Shown: piece after piece, positions 7,452-16,672 of the stretch
How positions within the stretch are numbered: position 1 is the first letter of the stretch
Layout of the letters: each line of letters begins with the position of its first letter
Source of the DNA: Lentisphaeria bacterium
GTDB taxonomy: Bacteria > Verrucomicrobiota > Lentisphaeria > Victivallales > Victivallaceae
DNA length: 43,667 nt
NCBI GenBank assembly: GCA_017504585.1
Contig: JAFVQX010000213.1
Coordinates: 1-43,667, forward strand
Direction: 5' to 3'
Made by a program: the position numbers and the translations under genes
Notes under the pieces: generated by a model
Databases searched by the model: none
Seen by the model: only the letters and a program-made list of their open reading frames with translations
Told to the model about the DNA's origin: nothing

Positions 7452-9536
7452 ATGCAACTGCGGAAACATTTTCATCGCAATTATCTCTATATTACCGGCA
7501 TCATCTGTTCAAGTATCTGGTTCATGGCGCTGCCGGGGCGCTTCGCAGCTTTGCTGGCGGCAATGGCGATTGCGGCACTGTTGATATATTACCGTTGTTA
7601 CCGGGAAACTGCAATATTCTTTCTGGCGCTGCTGTTGGGCAGTACCTCCACGCTTTACCACACCGGCAAGCAGAAAAATCTCCGCAATCTGCGGTTGGAA
7701 AATACTGTTGTAAAAATCGTTGACCGCAACGCCCGGGGCGCAGCTGAAACTGCCGGAGAAACGCTCCCATACGCAGTGACCGCCCGGGTTATCCAAAGGC
7801 CGGATCTGGGCAATATCCAGCTCTATTTTCCGCGCAAGATGCCCAATCCGGGTGTGGATCTGAATTGCACATACAAAATTTCCGGCAACTATTATCCGTG
7901 GCAGCCGGATTGCGGATTTTACCGGCCGGATGCCTCCGGCAGTTTGGTGGATGTAAGCAATGAGATCCGGAACAACAGCTATCAGCATTTTATGCAGCGG
8001 CAGAATATTTCCGGCAGAGCAGTAGTTTCTGCCATTGAGCCGATAACCCCGCCCGATCCCCACGGCAAACATCTGTCGTTTCTGACCAGAACAGTCCGTC
8101 AGATAGAGCAAAAACTTGTCGGCAGCATAAAAAATCAGGATCATCAGGCAATATTGTCGGCAATAACTCTGGGCTACCGGGGGCGCCTGACCGGAGAAAT
8201 GAAAAAGGATTTCAAAACTTTGGGTATATCCCACTTATTCAGCATCAGCGGTTTGCACATCGGGGTACTGGCATGTCTGCTCCTGCTGCTGGTAAGACCG
8301 CTGCCGCTTATCTGGCACTGGCTGCTGACCGGCACACTGCTGCTTTATGTGCTGGCAGTCGGCGGCAATGCTCCGGCGATGCGGGCATTCTGCATGGTGC
8401 TGGGTATAGAATTTTTCCGGGCTATGCTTCTGAAAATAAATGCGTTGGAATTTCTGTCGATGATCTGCGCTGCTTTTCTTTTGATAAATCCGTTTTATCT
8501 TACGGATGCCGGATTTATATACAGTTTTGTCATTACCGCATATCTTATAACAGCCGCCGGGCTTATCGGAGAGATCTCCCGCAGTGCCATGGGGCCCGCG
8601 AGATGGCTGGGCAAACAAAGTTTTTTCCGCAAAATCATCGGCAATTACCGGGGCGCGCTGACCGGCGGATTGTTTTTCTCGCTGGTGGCGGCATTGGCTT
8701 CGGCTCCGCTGACGCTGCTTTTTCAGGATCTCTTTTTTGCCGGGAGCATGCTGATAAATTTTATGATCCTGCCAATATTGCTGCCGCTTTTTGTCTGTTC
8801 TTTGGGCAAAGTGATTTTTGTTCATCCCCATTGGCTGTGGGATAACCTGATCAAACTTATGCTGGATTACATGCAATGGTGTGTGGAGTTTTTCTGCCGG
8901 ATTGCCGACGCCAGTCCGGTCATGCACATATCGTGGATAACTGCGGTGATATTTCTGATACTGCTTTTGATACTGCTGCAAACAAGATCCTGCAAATACT
9001 TTGTGATCACAGCAAGTTTGCTGATGCTTACTGGTGCAAGCGTATTTTACCGCTCGACCATCGCGCCGGAACGGGTGGATGTGGTCATTACCGGCGCCAG
9101 TATCCAGACCCCCATGGCGGCGATCATGCTGCCAAGAATGCATGAGATGTATCTGCTGAATTGCAGCCACAAAGCTGTATACCCTTTGCTGAATATCGCC
9201 GCAACCTACGGAATAAACCGCATCGTCCGGCTGGACATCGGCCGACCGGTCAAAGATTGCGTCAGCGGCATCGGCAGTTTGAAACAAGCCATTACAATAG
9301 AAAAGATCCGCACCAGCAGCACCAGAGTCCGGAGCAAAGTTTACCGGGAACTGACCCGGGATCTCGGCAAATTGCCCACCGGAGCGGTAAACAACTCCTT
9401 GAGTATCTCCGGCAACGATCAGGAAGCTCTGCAACTGGTAAAATCAGATAACGGCGGCATTTATTACATCTCCCGGGGGCAACGGTTGTATATACCACGT
9501 TCATCGCGGATGCAAGTTGTTATCATCGAAAATTGA
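7452..9536 (+). CDS. ComEC/Rec2-like competence-domain membrane protein with degenerate C-terminal domain
   Basis: 694 residues. ComEC forms the inner-membrane channel that takes up single-stranded DNA in natural transformation. N-terminal helices (about 10-75), a soluble OB-like region (about 85-215) and the competence domain (about 230-500) are present, with the family motif LGYRGRLTGEMKKDFKTLGI followed by HLFSISGLHIG. Usual ComEC proteins continue into a metallo-beta-lactamase domain with HxHxDH. Here the last 160 residues keep some of the outline (PERVDVVITG near the start) but contain no HxHxDH, so any nuclease activity of this domain is probably lost. The start is ATG 7452, two bases after the stop of the DUF4091 gene; TTG 7446 is also in frame. 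There is no clear ribosome site, so translation may be coupled. Confidence 0.8.
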   Translation: MQLRKHFHRNYLYITGIICSSIWFMALPGRFAALLAAMAIAALLIYYRCYRETAIFFLALLLGSTSTLYHTGKQKNLRNLRLENTVVKIVDRNARGAAETAGETLPYAVTARVIQRPDLGNIQLYFPRKMPNPGVDLNCTYKISGNYYPWQPDCGFYRPDASGSLVDVSNEIRNNSYQHFMQRQNISGRAVVSAIEPITPPDPHGKHLSFLTRTVRQIEQKLVGSIKNQDHQAILSAITLGYRGRLTGEMKKDFKTLGISHLFSISGLHIGVLACLLLLLVRPLPLIWHWLLTGTLLLYVLAVGGNAPAMRAFCMVLGIEFFRAMLLKINALEFLSMICAAFLLINPFYLTDAGFIYSFVITAYLITAAGLIGEISRSAMGPARWLGKQSFFRKIIGNYRGALTGGLFFSLVAALASAPLTLLFQDLFFAGSMLINFMILPILLPLFVCSLGKVIFVHPHWLWDNLIKLMLDYMQWCVEFFCRIADASPVMHISWITAVIFLILLLILLQTRSCKYFVITASLLMLTGASVFYRSTIAPERVDVVITGASIQTPMAAIMLPRMHEMYLLNCSHKAVYPLLNIAATYGINRIVRLDIGRPVKDCVSGIGSLKQAITIEKIRTSSTRVRSKVYRELTRDLGKLPTGAVNNSLSISGNDQEALQLVKSDNGGIYYISRGQRLYIPRSSRMQVVIIEN

Positions 9537-9729
9537 TCCGGCAGATCTGCAGCTTTTTTTCCAAAAATCCCGCCGGAAAGAGCTTTTGCCATAAAAAAAT
9601 ACCGGCAAGGCAGGAAAAGAGCAAAAAAAAAGTGTTTAATATTTTCCTTATAGCGATTTATGTGGTATATTATTGGGATTGCAATTATTATATTATATAT
9701 ACAAACTTTTTAACATACAGGAAAGCGAA

Positions 9730-11022
9730 ATGGGAAAAACCGTAAAAGTCGGGATCATCGGATTCGGTACCGTCGGTGCCGGTGCCGCAAACAATCTGCT
9801 TAAAAATCATGACGTCATATTGGAACGGACCAATGTGGATGTAAAACTGGTCAGGATCGCTGATAAAGATATTACCAGCGACCGGGGCGTGAAAGTGCCT
9901 GCCGAACTTCTGACCACCAGCGTGGACGAACTTATTGCTGAATCCGATATCGTTGTGGAACTTATCGGCGGCACTACCATTGCCGGTGATTTTATTCTTA
10001 AAGCTCTCAATGCCGGCAAGGCGGTGGTCACTGCCAACAAGGCGCTGCTCGCCACCCGGGGTGCCGAACTCTTTGCCGCTGCCGAAGCAAATAACTGCGA
10101 CCTTTACTACGAAGCCAGCGTTGCCGGTGGTATCCCGGTGATCAAGGCTTTGCGCGAAGGTCTGGTTTCCAACAACATCGAGCGTATGTACGGTATCATG
10201 AACGGTACCTGCAACTACATTCTTACCCGCATGGAAGCCGAAGGCGCCGCCTTTGAACCGGTGCTGAAAGACGCCCAGGCTCTGGGTTACGCCGAAGCCA
10301 ATCCGTCGCTGGACGTAGATGGTTTTGATACCGCCCACAAGGCAGCGATCCTTGCCGGACTTGCCTATGGCAAATGGTTCGGTCTGGATGCGGTTTCCGT
10401 CGAAGGCATCCGCAACATCACCCAGCTGGATATGACCATGGCGGGCAAACTCGGATACCGCTTCAAACTGCTGGCTGTCATCAAGAATATCGACGGGGCT
10501 GTCCGCATTTCGGTAGCTCCCACCTTGATCCCCGCCAACAGTATGCTGGGGGCTATTTCCGGCGTGTTCAACGGCGTGATGATCGAAGGCGATACCGTTG
10601 GTCAGACTCTCTTCTACGGACGGGGTGCCGGTCGTGATGCCACTGCAAGTGCAGTAGTTGCCGACGTGGTGGATGTGGCTTTGAACATTGCCAACGGCAG
10701 TGTCCGCAGAGTCCCGGCTTTCCGGTCCGGCAGCAAAGATGTTGGATTGGTGAATATCGATGAAGTAATGAGCCGCTTCTATCTGCGCTTGACCGTTAAA
10801 GAACAGCCCGGCGTGGTGGCAAAAGTTACCGATATACTGGCAAAAAATCAGATCAGCATTTCCAGCTTGATGCAGCCGGAAGGCAATGCCGACGAGCTGG
10901 TGCCGCTCCTGATCGTGACCTACGCCACACCTGAAAACGCCATGCAGAAAGCTATGGATGAAATCAGTAAACTCGACTTTGTCGCTGAAAAAATCAACAT
11001 GTTCAGAATAGAGGATATTTAA
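9730..11022 (+). CDS. hom: Homoserine dehydrogenase
   Basis: 430 residues. Reduces aspartate semialdehyde to homoserine with NAD(P)H, the branch point to threonine and methionine. The Rossmann motif GIIGFGTVGAG is at residues 7-17 and the VTANK lysine at 104. The substrate-binding stretch YEASVAGGIPVIKALREG is followed by NGTCNYILTRM, and a C-terminal ACT domain (about 355-430, LTVKEQPGVVAKVTDILA) gives feedback control, normally by threonine. ATG 9730 is chosen because AGGAAAG lies 5 bases before it; upstream TTG 9673 is in an AT-rich promoter-like region. The aspartate kinase gene begins 5 bp downstream, so the first and third steps of the aspartate pathway are co-transcribed. Confidence 0.95.
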   Translation: MGKTVKVGIIGFGTVGAGAANNLLKNHDVILERTNVDVKLVRIADKDITSDRGVKVPAELLTTSVDELIAESDIVVELIGGTTIAGDFILKALNAGKAVVTANKALLATRGAELFAAAEANNCDLYYEASVAGGIPVIKALREGLVSNNIERMYGIMNGTCNYILTRMEAEGAAFEPVLKDAQALGYAEANPSLDVDGFDTAHKAAILAGLAYGKWFGLDAVSVEGIRNITQLDMTMAGKLGYRFKLLAVIKNIDGAVRISVAPTLIPANSMLGAISGVFNGVMIEGDTVGQTLFYGRGAGRDATASAVVADVVDVALNIANGSVRRVPAFRSGSKDVGLVNIDEVMSRFYLRLTVKEQPGVVAKVTDILAKNQISISSLMQPEGNADELVPLLIVTYATPENAMQKAMDEISKLDFVAEKINMFRIEDI

Positions 11023-11027
11023 TAACA

Positions 11028-12440
11028 ATGGCCAATATGCACACAGTAGAAAAAATCGGCGGAACTTCCATGAGCCGCTTCGGCGAGCTGATGGACAACA
11101 TCCTGATCGGCAAGCGCTCCGGAGCGGATCTTTATAACCGCATTTTTGTAGTTTCCGCTTACGGCGGGATCACCAACCTTTTGCTGGAAGATAAAAAGAC
11201 CGGCGCCCCCGGGATCTACGGACTTTTTGCCGCCGGCAACAGCGATTGGGAATTGAAACTGGCGGAAACCCGCAACCGCATGATCGAATACAACCGCTCT
11301 TTTGAAAGCATCGGGTTGGATCAGGCGGTTGCCGACAACTTCGTCAATGAGCGTATGGACGGCATCCGTGACAGCTTGCGGAACATTCTTAAACTGCGCA
11401 CTTACGGACACTTCCGTCCCGAAGATTACCTGCCTGCCACCCGTGAATTTTTGAGTGCCGTAGGCGAAGCCCACAGCGCGTTCAATGCTGTGGAGATCTT
11501 GCGCAAACATGGTGTGAATGCAATTTTCATCGACCTCTCGGGCTGGAAAGAAAATGAGTCCGAAAGCATCGAAGAAAACATCATGCGCCATCTGAACGGC
11601 TTGAATTTTGCTGAATGTATGCCCATCGTTACCGGGTATGTAAAATGTGCCGACGGCATCATGAACCGTTTTGACCGCGGTTACAGCGAAATAACGTTCA
11701 GCAAGCTGGCAGTGGTCACTCACGCTTGCGAAGGGATCATCCACAAAGAGTTCCACCTTTCCACCGGCGACCCCAAACTTATGGGTGCCGACCGGGTTCG
11801 CACCATCGGGCACACCAACTTTGATATTGCCGACCAGCTGGCAGATATGGCCATGGAAGCTATCCACCCCAAAGCCTCCAAAGAGATGGAACGCAACAAT
11901 ATCAGCATCCGCGTAAAGAACGCTTTTGATCCGGAACACCCCGGCACGCTTATCAGCAGCGATTATGTATCGCCCACGCCCCGGATCGATATGATCTGCG
12001 GCCGCAACGATATTGTGGGCATCGAGATCTTTGACTCGGAAATGGTCGGCCAGAGCGGTTACGATCACCGCATAACCGAAATTCTGTCCAGGCACAAGAT
12101 CAGCTACATTGCCAAAAACACCAACGCCAACACCATTACCCATTATGTGTCGGAAAAGAACGCCTCGCTCAAAGCTTGCATTGCTGAATTGGAAGCTGCG
12201 TTCCAGAATTCTGCCCACATGAGCTTGCGCAAGGTCGCCATCATCGGTGTTATCGGCAGCAATATGAAGATCCCGGGCTTTCTGGCAAAAGCCGCAACGG
12301 CGCTTTCCGATGCCAATATCAACGTTCTGGCGTTGGATCAGTGCATGCGTCAGGTGAACATGCAGTTCATCATTGAACGGGACGACTTCCAGCAGGCGCA
12401 GATCGCTCTGCACCGCAAACTGGTGGAAAATATTGATTGA
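11028..12440 (+). CDS. Aspartate kinase, ectoine-type-like subgroup
   Basis: 470 residues. Phosphorylates aspartate, the first step to lysine, threonine and methionine. The N-terminus reads HTVEKIGGTSMS instead of the VQKFGGTS of ordinary LysC. The amino-acid-kinase domain continues with VVSAYGGITN (about 40-50) and the STGDPKLMGADRVRTI segment (about 245-260). Two ACT domains fill the last 140 residues (IVGIEIFDSEMVGQ and KVAIIGVIGSNM). From memory, this opening is typical of the specialised Ask found beside ectoine genes, but no ectABC gene is in the window and the partner is homoserine dehydrogenase. An in-frame ATG at 11037 (MHTVEK) is an alternative start. Confidence 0.88.
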   Translation: MANMHTVEKIGGTSMSRFGELMDNILIGKRSGADLYNRIFVVSAYGGITNLLLEDKKTGAPGIYGLFAAGNSDWELKLAETRNRMIEYNRSFESIGLDQAVADNFVNERMDGIRDSLRNILKLRTYGHFRPEDYLPATREFLSAVGEAHSAFNAVEILRKHGVNAIFIDLSGWKENESESIEENIMRHLNGLNFAECMPIVTGYVKCADGIMNRFDRGYSEITFSKLAVVTHACEGIIHKEFHLSTGDPKLMGADRVRTIGHTNFDIADQLADMAMEAIHPKASKEMERNNISIRVKNAFDPEHPGTLISSDYVSPTPRIDMICGRNDIVGIEIFDSEMVGQSGYDHRITEILSRHKISYIAKNTNANTITHYVSEKNASLKACIAELEAAFQNSAHMSLRKVAIIGVIGSNMKIPGFLAKAATALSDANINVLALDQCMRQVNMQFIIERDDFQQAQIALHRKLVENID

Positions 12441-12445
12441 CCGTT

Positions 12446-13168
12446 ATGAGCGAATATCTTGCCAAGTACATAGCCCGCTGCGGGGCTGCCCCGCGGCGTA
12501 AAGCGGCAGACTTGGTCAAAGCCGGTTCAGTCAAGGTAAACGGCCGGGTCATTACTGACCCGGCTTTTTCTGTGGAAACATCTGACAAAGTGGAGCTTGC
12601 GGGCAAAGCCCTGCAACTACCTGCCGAAAACATCTATATAATGCTCAATAAGCCCCGGGGCTACACCACCAGCCACGCCGATAAACACGCCGAACATCTG
12701 GCAATAGAGTTGATCGACTGCCCCGAAGCTCAAAGGCTGATCCCGGCGGGTCGGTTGGATAAAGATAGCGAGGGGCTGCTCATATTTTCCAACGACGGAA
12801 ATTTTATACAGAAAATCACCCACCCCCGCTATAATGTAACCAAACAATATAAGGTAACAGCTTCCAGAGAACTGGACGAAAAGAACCGCAAAAAAATGGT
12901 TGCCGGTATAATGGATGAAGGCGAACACCTTAAAGCGTTGAAAGTTACGCCCGTACCCGACGAAAAATTCTGCTATTATATTGAACTTAATGAGGGCAAA
13001 AAGCGGGAGATACGACGGATGCTGAAAGCCTGCGGAGCCGCCACACTGCGTTTGCAGCGTATCGCCATGGGCAGCGTTAAGCTCAATGATCTTGCAGTTG
13101 GCAAATGGCGGAAACTCACTGCCGAAGAAACAGCGTCGCTCCTCGCCGCCGCTGAAACGACCTTATAA
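12446..13168 (+). CDS. RsuA/RluB-family pseudouridine synthase
   Basis: 240 residues. Isomerises uridine to pseudouridine in ribosomal RNA. An S4 RNA-binding domain (about 1-60, LAKYIARCGAAPRRKAADLVKAG) precedes the catalytic domain. The latter has LNKPRGYTTS (about 67-76) and AGRLDKDSEGLLIFSNDG, where the first Asp is the catalytic residue (near 106). NEGKKREIRRMLKACG is the usual C-terminal motif of this family. ATG 12446 is preferred over TTG 12437. It follows aspartate kinase by 5 bp, and its end lies 5 bp from the end of the convergent PDZ gene. Whether it modifies 23S (RluB-like) or 16S (RsuA-like) rRNA cannot be settled by eye. Confidence 0.9.
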   Translation: MSEYLAKYIARCGAAPRRKAADLVKAGSVKVNGRVITDPAFSVETSDKVELAGKALQLPAENIYIMLNKPRGYTTSHADKHAEHLAIELIDCPEAQRLIPAGRLDKDSEGLLIFSNDGNFIQKITHPRYNVTKQYKVTASRELDEKNRKKMVAGIMDEGEHLKALKVTPVPDEKFCYYIELNEGKKREIRRMLKACGAATLRLQRIAMGSVKLNDLAVGKWRKLTAEETASLLAAAETTL

Positions 13169-13173
13169 AAAAC

Positions 13174-15297
13174 TTAACGCCGGGGCCCCATCGCCGGTTT
13201 GATGGTTACCACCCGGTTTACCCCCAAACGGCGTACCGCCAGACGTATTTCCGATTGGCCGGAAACGGCTTGGGCAAACTCTTGGACATTATTTACCACC
13301 TGATCGTTTACTGCGGTAATGATCTCGAAGGGGCGCAACCCGGCGACCGATCCGGCGCGTCCGGCAGATACATCGCTGATGATCACACCTTTTCCGGTAT
13401 CGCCCATACGGAAATACCGGCGGACTTCAAAAGTTATATTGCGAACTTCCACCCCCAGCGTGCCGGAGCGGTATGCCGGAGCGATCTCAAAATATGGTTC
13501 TGCCGCCGGAATAACAAACTCTTTTGCCACCGCTTTGCCGTTGCAAATGGCGATCAGCCTGACCGGTTTATTGATCCCGATATTGGTAAGCTGGCGCGAA
13601 AGAGGATTTTTCACCCCTTTCCACGGTTCGGGGATTTCGCTGAAATACTGTTCGGGGATATTGTCCAAATTCTGCCACGGAAACTGCCGTTCCTGGGCGT
13701 GTCCGAAAGCTTTGCCGGTAAGTTTGATGGGTTCCCCGCCGGATGGCAGGATCAATTTAAGCATTATATCGCCGGCTTTAAGACCGATTTTTTCGGCAAT
13801 GCTCCCGGGGTAAACATAACTTACCAGCAAGCCCTCCCGGCCGCCGTCGGTCAAATGCTCTATATTGCTGGACTGGATCAATGCGGGAGTTACCGCCTGA
13901 TATTCCACCCCCAGAAAACCTATGGCATCGGGGGGATTGCACATTTCACTCAACGGCAGCATCTCCCGGGCATTGTTCATAAAGCTGCTGATAAGCACTG
14001 CATCAATAAACGGCACCAGCCGGTTATAGTTGAATGCCCGCACACTTAAATTCACCCCCAGAAGTTTGCCATTCAAACTGAAGAGCATTTCCGGCACGCC
14101 TTTTTTCAGCGCCGCCCCGCACTCGATATTGTGGTATTGCCGTATGACCATACCTATAACATCGTTGTAAACGCTGAAATAGAGTTTGCCGGGGTAAATA
14201 CCGATCTCCACACCAAAGACCATTTCGCCATACAGACTTTTCAGCGTTTGGGTCTGCTCCGCCACCGGCGCAATGGGCAGTTTGGCGCCGTCGGTGCCGG
14301 TCAAAACAAAGCCGCCCAGCGAATTCATCACGCCGCTTATGGCACAAGTTTGATCCCCTTCCGGCAGATGAACGACCACTTTTTCGATCAGCGAATTCTG
14401 CTGCGGAGTAGTCAGCAACGGCATGAAGACTTTACCATCGGGCATGGCAAAAACATAGCTGTAAAGCTCCCGCTCGGGAGTTATATTCATCAAACGTTCA
14501 CGGCGGGAGAGCTTCCATTCCCGCAAAAACACCGTGGCAGGAAAAACGCTTTTTTGCAAATGCGTTTCAAGTTTTCTGCGCAGTCCGGCAAGGGTATCAA
14601 TGGATATCCCCTGCCACTTTTTGTAATTTTCCAGCCAATGCTGCTCTCCCGTTCCGGCATTGCAGTTGAGCACCATACCCACCGGCTGATTAGCGCTGTT
14701 GATTATCAGAGAATTGGCGGGCAGATCGTATGACACCCCCTGCCCTTCGCTGATGGTGCTGTTCCCGGACGGCACAAAACTGCGGCAGCGGCTCACCCAT
14801 CTGCCGAACTCCCGGATGGAGTTGTAAGCATAAAGTTTTTCGCCGGGCCGGTACGCCGCAAACTGCAGCGGCTGCAACCCGCTATCGCTGGCGGCAAGCT
14901 CAAGTTTTATTGCCATGCGGGATGGATAGATATAAGTGATCCGGGCTGGAAGCTTTTTATTTTTATGAATGACAAAAATATCTTTCACGCCCTCCGGTTC
15001 CAACAATATTGCCGGAGCAATGATCTCCTGTCCGGCAACCACAAACCCCATGACTTCCAACGACTGCTTATTTGCCAAAAGCTGGCTCAAGTTGCGTTCA
15101 TGAAATTCGCCGCAACTGCTGCAATACACCCCGATACAACCGGGAGCATCGCCTTTTTCATCGTATTTAAGCTCAAAAACGACCTTTACGATACTGTCGG
15201 CAAATTTTTGCTGCACCCGGGCAACATCGACTGCCCCCCAAACATCAAAAAAAGCCGGAAAAACCAACCATACGGCAATCAGAAACTTTCTCATCAA
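13174..15297 (-). CDS. Exported HtrA-like PDZ protein with degenerate protease domain
   Basis: 707 residues beginning with a signal peptide (RKFLIAVWLVFPAFFDVWG). The first 430 residues look like two diverged trypsin-like folds, but no GNSGGP motif or complete His-Asp-Ser triad is visible. A Cys-rich CIGVYCSSCGEFH lies near residue 55. Two PDZ domains follow (about 475-540, LVSYVYPGSIAEKIGLKAGDIML; about 610-700, VIISDVSAGRAGSVAGLRPFEIITAVN). It overlaps the upstream active HtrA gene by 4 bp, so the two are co-translated. A non-catalytic partner, substrate adaptor or chaperone for that protease in the envelope is the likeliest reading; this is inference. Confidence 0.75.
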   Translation of the reverse strand: MMRKFLIAVWLVFPAFFDVWGAVDVARVQQKFADSIVKVVFELKYDEKGDAPGCIGVYCSSCGEFHERNLSQLLANKQSLEVMGFVVAGQEIIAPAILLEPEGVKDIFVIHKNKKLPARITYIYPSRMAIKLELAASDSGLQPLQFAAYRPGEKLYAYNSIREFGRWVSRCRSFVPSGNSTISEGQGVSYDLPANSLIINSANQPVGMVLNCNAGTGEQHWLENYKKWQGISIDTLAGLRRKLETHLQKSVFPATVFLREWKLSRRERLMNITPERELYSYVFAMPDGKVFMPLLTTPQQNSLIEKVVVHLPEGDQTCAISGVMNSLGGFVLTGTDGAKLPIAPVAEQTQTLKSLYGEMVFGVEIGIYPGKLYFSVYNDVIGMVIRQYHNIECGAALKKGVPEMLFSLNGKLLGVNLSVRAFNYNRLVPFIDAVLISSFMNNAREMLPLSEMCNPPDAIGFLGVEYQAVTPALIQSSNIEHLTDGGREGLLVSYVYPGSIAEKIGLKAGDIMLKLILPSGGEPIKLTGKAFGHAQERQFPWQNLDNIPEQYFSEIPEPWKGVKNPLSRQLTNIGINKPVRLIAICNGKAVAKEFVIPAAEPYFEIAPAYRSGTLGVEVRNITFEVRRYFRMGDTGKGVIISDVSAGRAGSVAGLRPFEIITAVNDQVVNNVQEFAQAVSGQSEIRLAVRRLGVNRVVTIKPAMGPRR

Positions 15298-16652
15298 TAA
15301 CCCTCGTTACCTTGTTTATTAAAGTAAAGCGCCAGCCGCAGCGAAGTACCATTGCGCATTATCAACATGGTGGAACGGCGCTGTGCAGCGGCATTATCTT
15401 CGGCAGCGCGATAACACTCCAGCAAATCGGCAAGGGATTTGACCGCTTTGCCGTTGATGGAGCAAATAATATCCCCCTGAAGCAGACCGGCGCGTCCGGC
15501 GGGGCTGAATTTTTCCACCCCGTAAACAAAGGCGCCTTCCGGCTGATAAAAGTGCAATTCCGGAGTATCGAACCGGTTGATCGCTTTGGCGCTGAAGCCC
15601 CAGCCGCGGCAGGCGACTTCGTCGCCCTCGACTTTGCCTTTTTCCACCGGGGCGCAGAGTATGTCGATTTGCCGACCTTCGCGCAGCACCGTAAAGCGGC
15701 ACTCTTTTTTGAATTCGGTCAGTCCCAGCTGGCGGTAGATCGCCGGCAGATCTTCGGCGGTACGGGCTGTAACACTTTTGCCGTCGATCGCCAATATGAG
15801 ATCGTTGACTTCAAAACCGGCCCGGCGGGCAGGACTGTTGGCTTCGGTTCCGGCCACTACCACCCCGCGGAGTGCCGGAAAGTATATATTGCGCTCAAAA
15901 TCATTCAGCGCCTGAAAGTTGAATCCGAACCACGCCCAGTTGGCTTTGCGATATTTGCGGAAACGCTCCAGCATGATCTGCACCGTATCGGCCGGAATGG
16001 TGAAAGCCAACGCCCCCGCCGAAAACATACCCAATGTATTGATCCCCACGATCAAGCCTTGAGTATTGATCAATGGTCCGCCCGAATTGCCCGGCGAGAT
16101 CGCCGCATCGGTCTGATACCACAAACTGTATAAACTGTGTCCGGCAAGATAGCGGTTGGCACAGGATATTATGCCGATGGAAACCGACCGGTTCAGTCCC
16201 CACGGCGCCCCCAGCGCCATAACAAAATCGCCCTCCCGAACCGGCTTGCGGGCAAACTCCGCAAAGGGCAGCGGCGGAGTATTTTCCGGTAATTTGAGTT
16301 TGAGCAATGCTAAATCGGTATCTTTATCACAGCCGATGAGTTCGGCATCAAAGGCTCTGCCGTCGTTGAGAAGACAACGTATGGAAACAGCTTTATCGAT
16401 AACGTGGTTATTGGTAATGATCTCCCCATCAGGGGAAATCAGCACCCCGCTGCCGCTGGAAGAAGTTGTACTGCTGCGGCCGCTGGAGTATGATGTCTGC
16501 ACCACTTTTATATAGACCAGCGCCGGAAAGACCCGCCCGGAAGCCTGCTGCACCGTATCCTGAAAAATATTTTTGTAACCGCCTAAAACTCCGCAGCCGG
16601 CAGTCAGCAGCATTATCCCGGCAGTCAGCAGACCAAACAATTTTTGCCGCAT
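15294..16652 (-). CDS. HtrA/DegP-family serine protease, lipoprotein
   Basis: 452 residues. Envelope quality-control protease degrading misfolded proteins. A lipoprotein signal LTAGC (Cys20) would tether it to a membrane, whereas classical DegP is soluble. The catalytic triad is intact: His83 (NNHVID), Asp113 (DTDLALLKL) and Ser190 (SPGNSGGPLI). Two PDZ domains follow (about 265-330, GTEANSPARRAGFEVNDLI; about 385-440, FSPAGRAGLLQGDIICSINGKA). A Ser/Thr/Gly-rich linker (about 54-69) follows the first strand. The stop overlaps the start of the degenerate PDZ protein by 4 bp, so expression is coupled. Confidence 0.92.
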   Translation of the reverse strand: MRQKLFGLLTAGIMLLTAGCGVLGGYKNIFQDTVQQASGRVFPALVYIKVVQTSYSSGRSSTTSSSGSGVLISPDGEIITNNHVIDKAVSIRCLLNDGRAFDAELIGCDKDTDLALLKLKLPENTPPLPFAEFARKPVREGDFVMALGAPWGLNRSVSIGIISCANRYLAGHSLYSLWYQTDAAISPGNSGGPLINTQGLIVGINTLGMFSAGALAFTIPADTVQIMLERFRKYRKANWAWFGFNFQALNDFERNIYFPALRGVVVAGTEANSPARRAGFEVNDLILAIDGKSVTARTAEDLPAIYRQLGLTEFKKECRFTVLREGRQIDILCAPVEKGKVEGDEVACRGWGFSAKAINRFDTPELHFYQPEGAFVYGVEKFSPAGRAGLLQGDIICSINGKAVKSLADLLECYRAAEDNAAAQRRSTMLIMRNGTSLRLALYFNKQGNEGY

Positions 16653-16672
16653 AAATCACCTCGCTATATTAT

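Noticed and set aside
9688-11028. 446-residue minus-strand frame opposite hom
   Set aside because: Mirror of the homoserine dehydrogenase codon pattern; rich in His, Gly and Val with no domain, and no ribosome site.
11019-12413. 464-residue minus-strand frame opposite aspartate kinase
   Set aside because: Shadow of a real gene in GC-rich third positions; no family signature.
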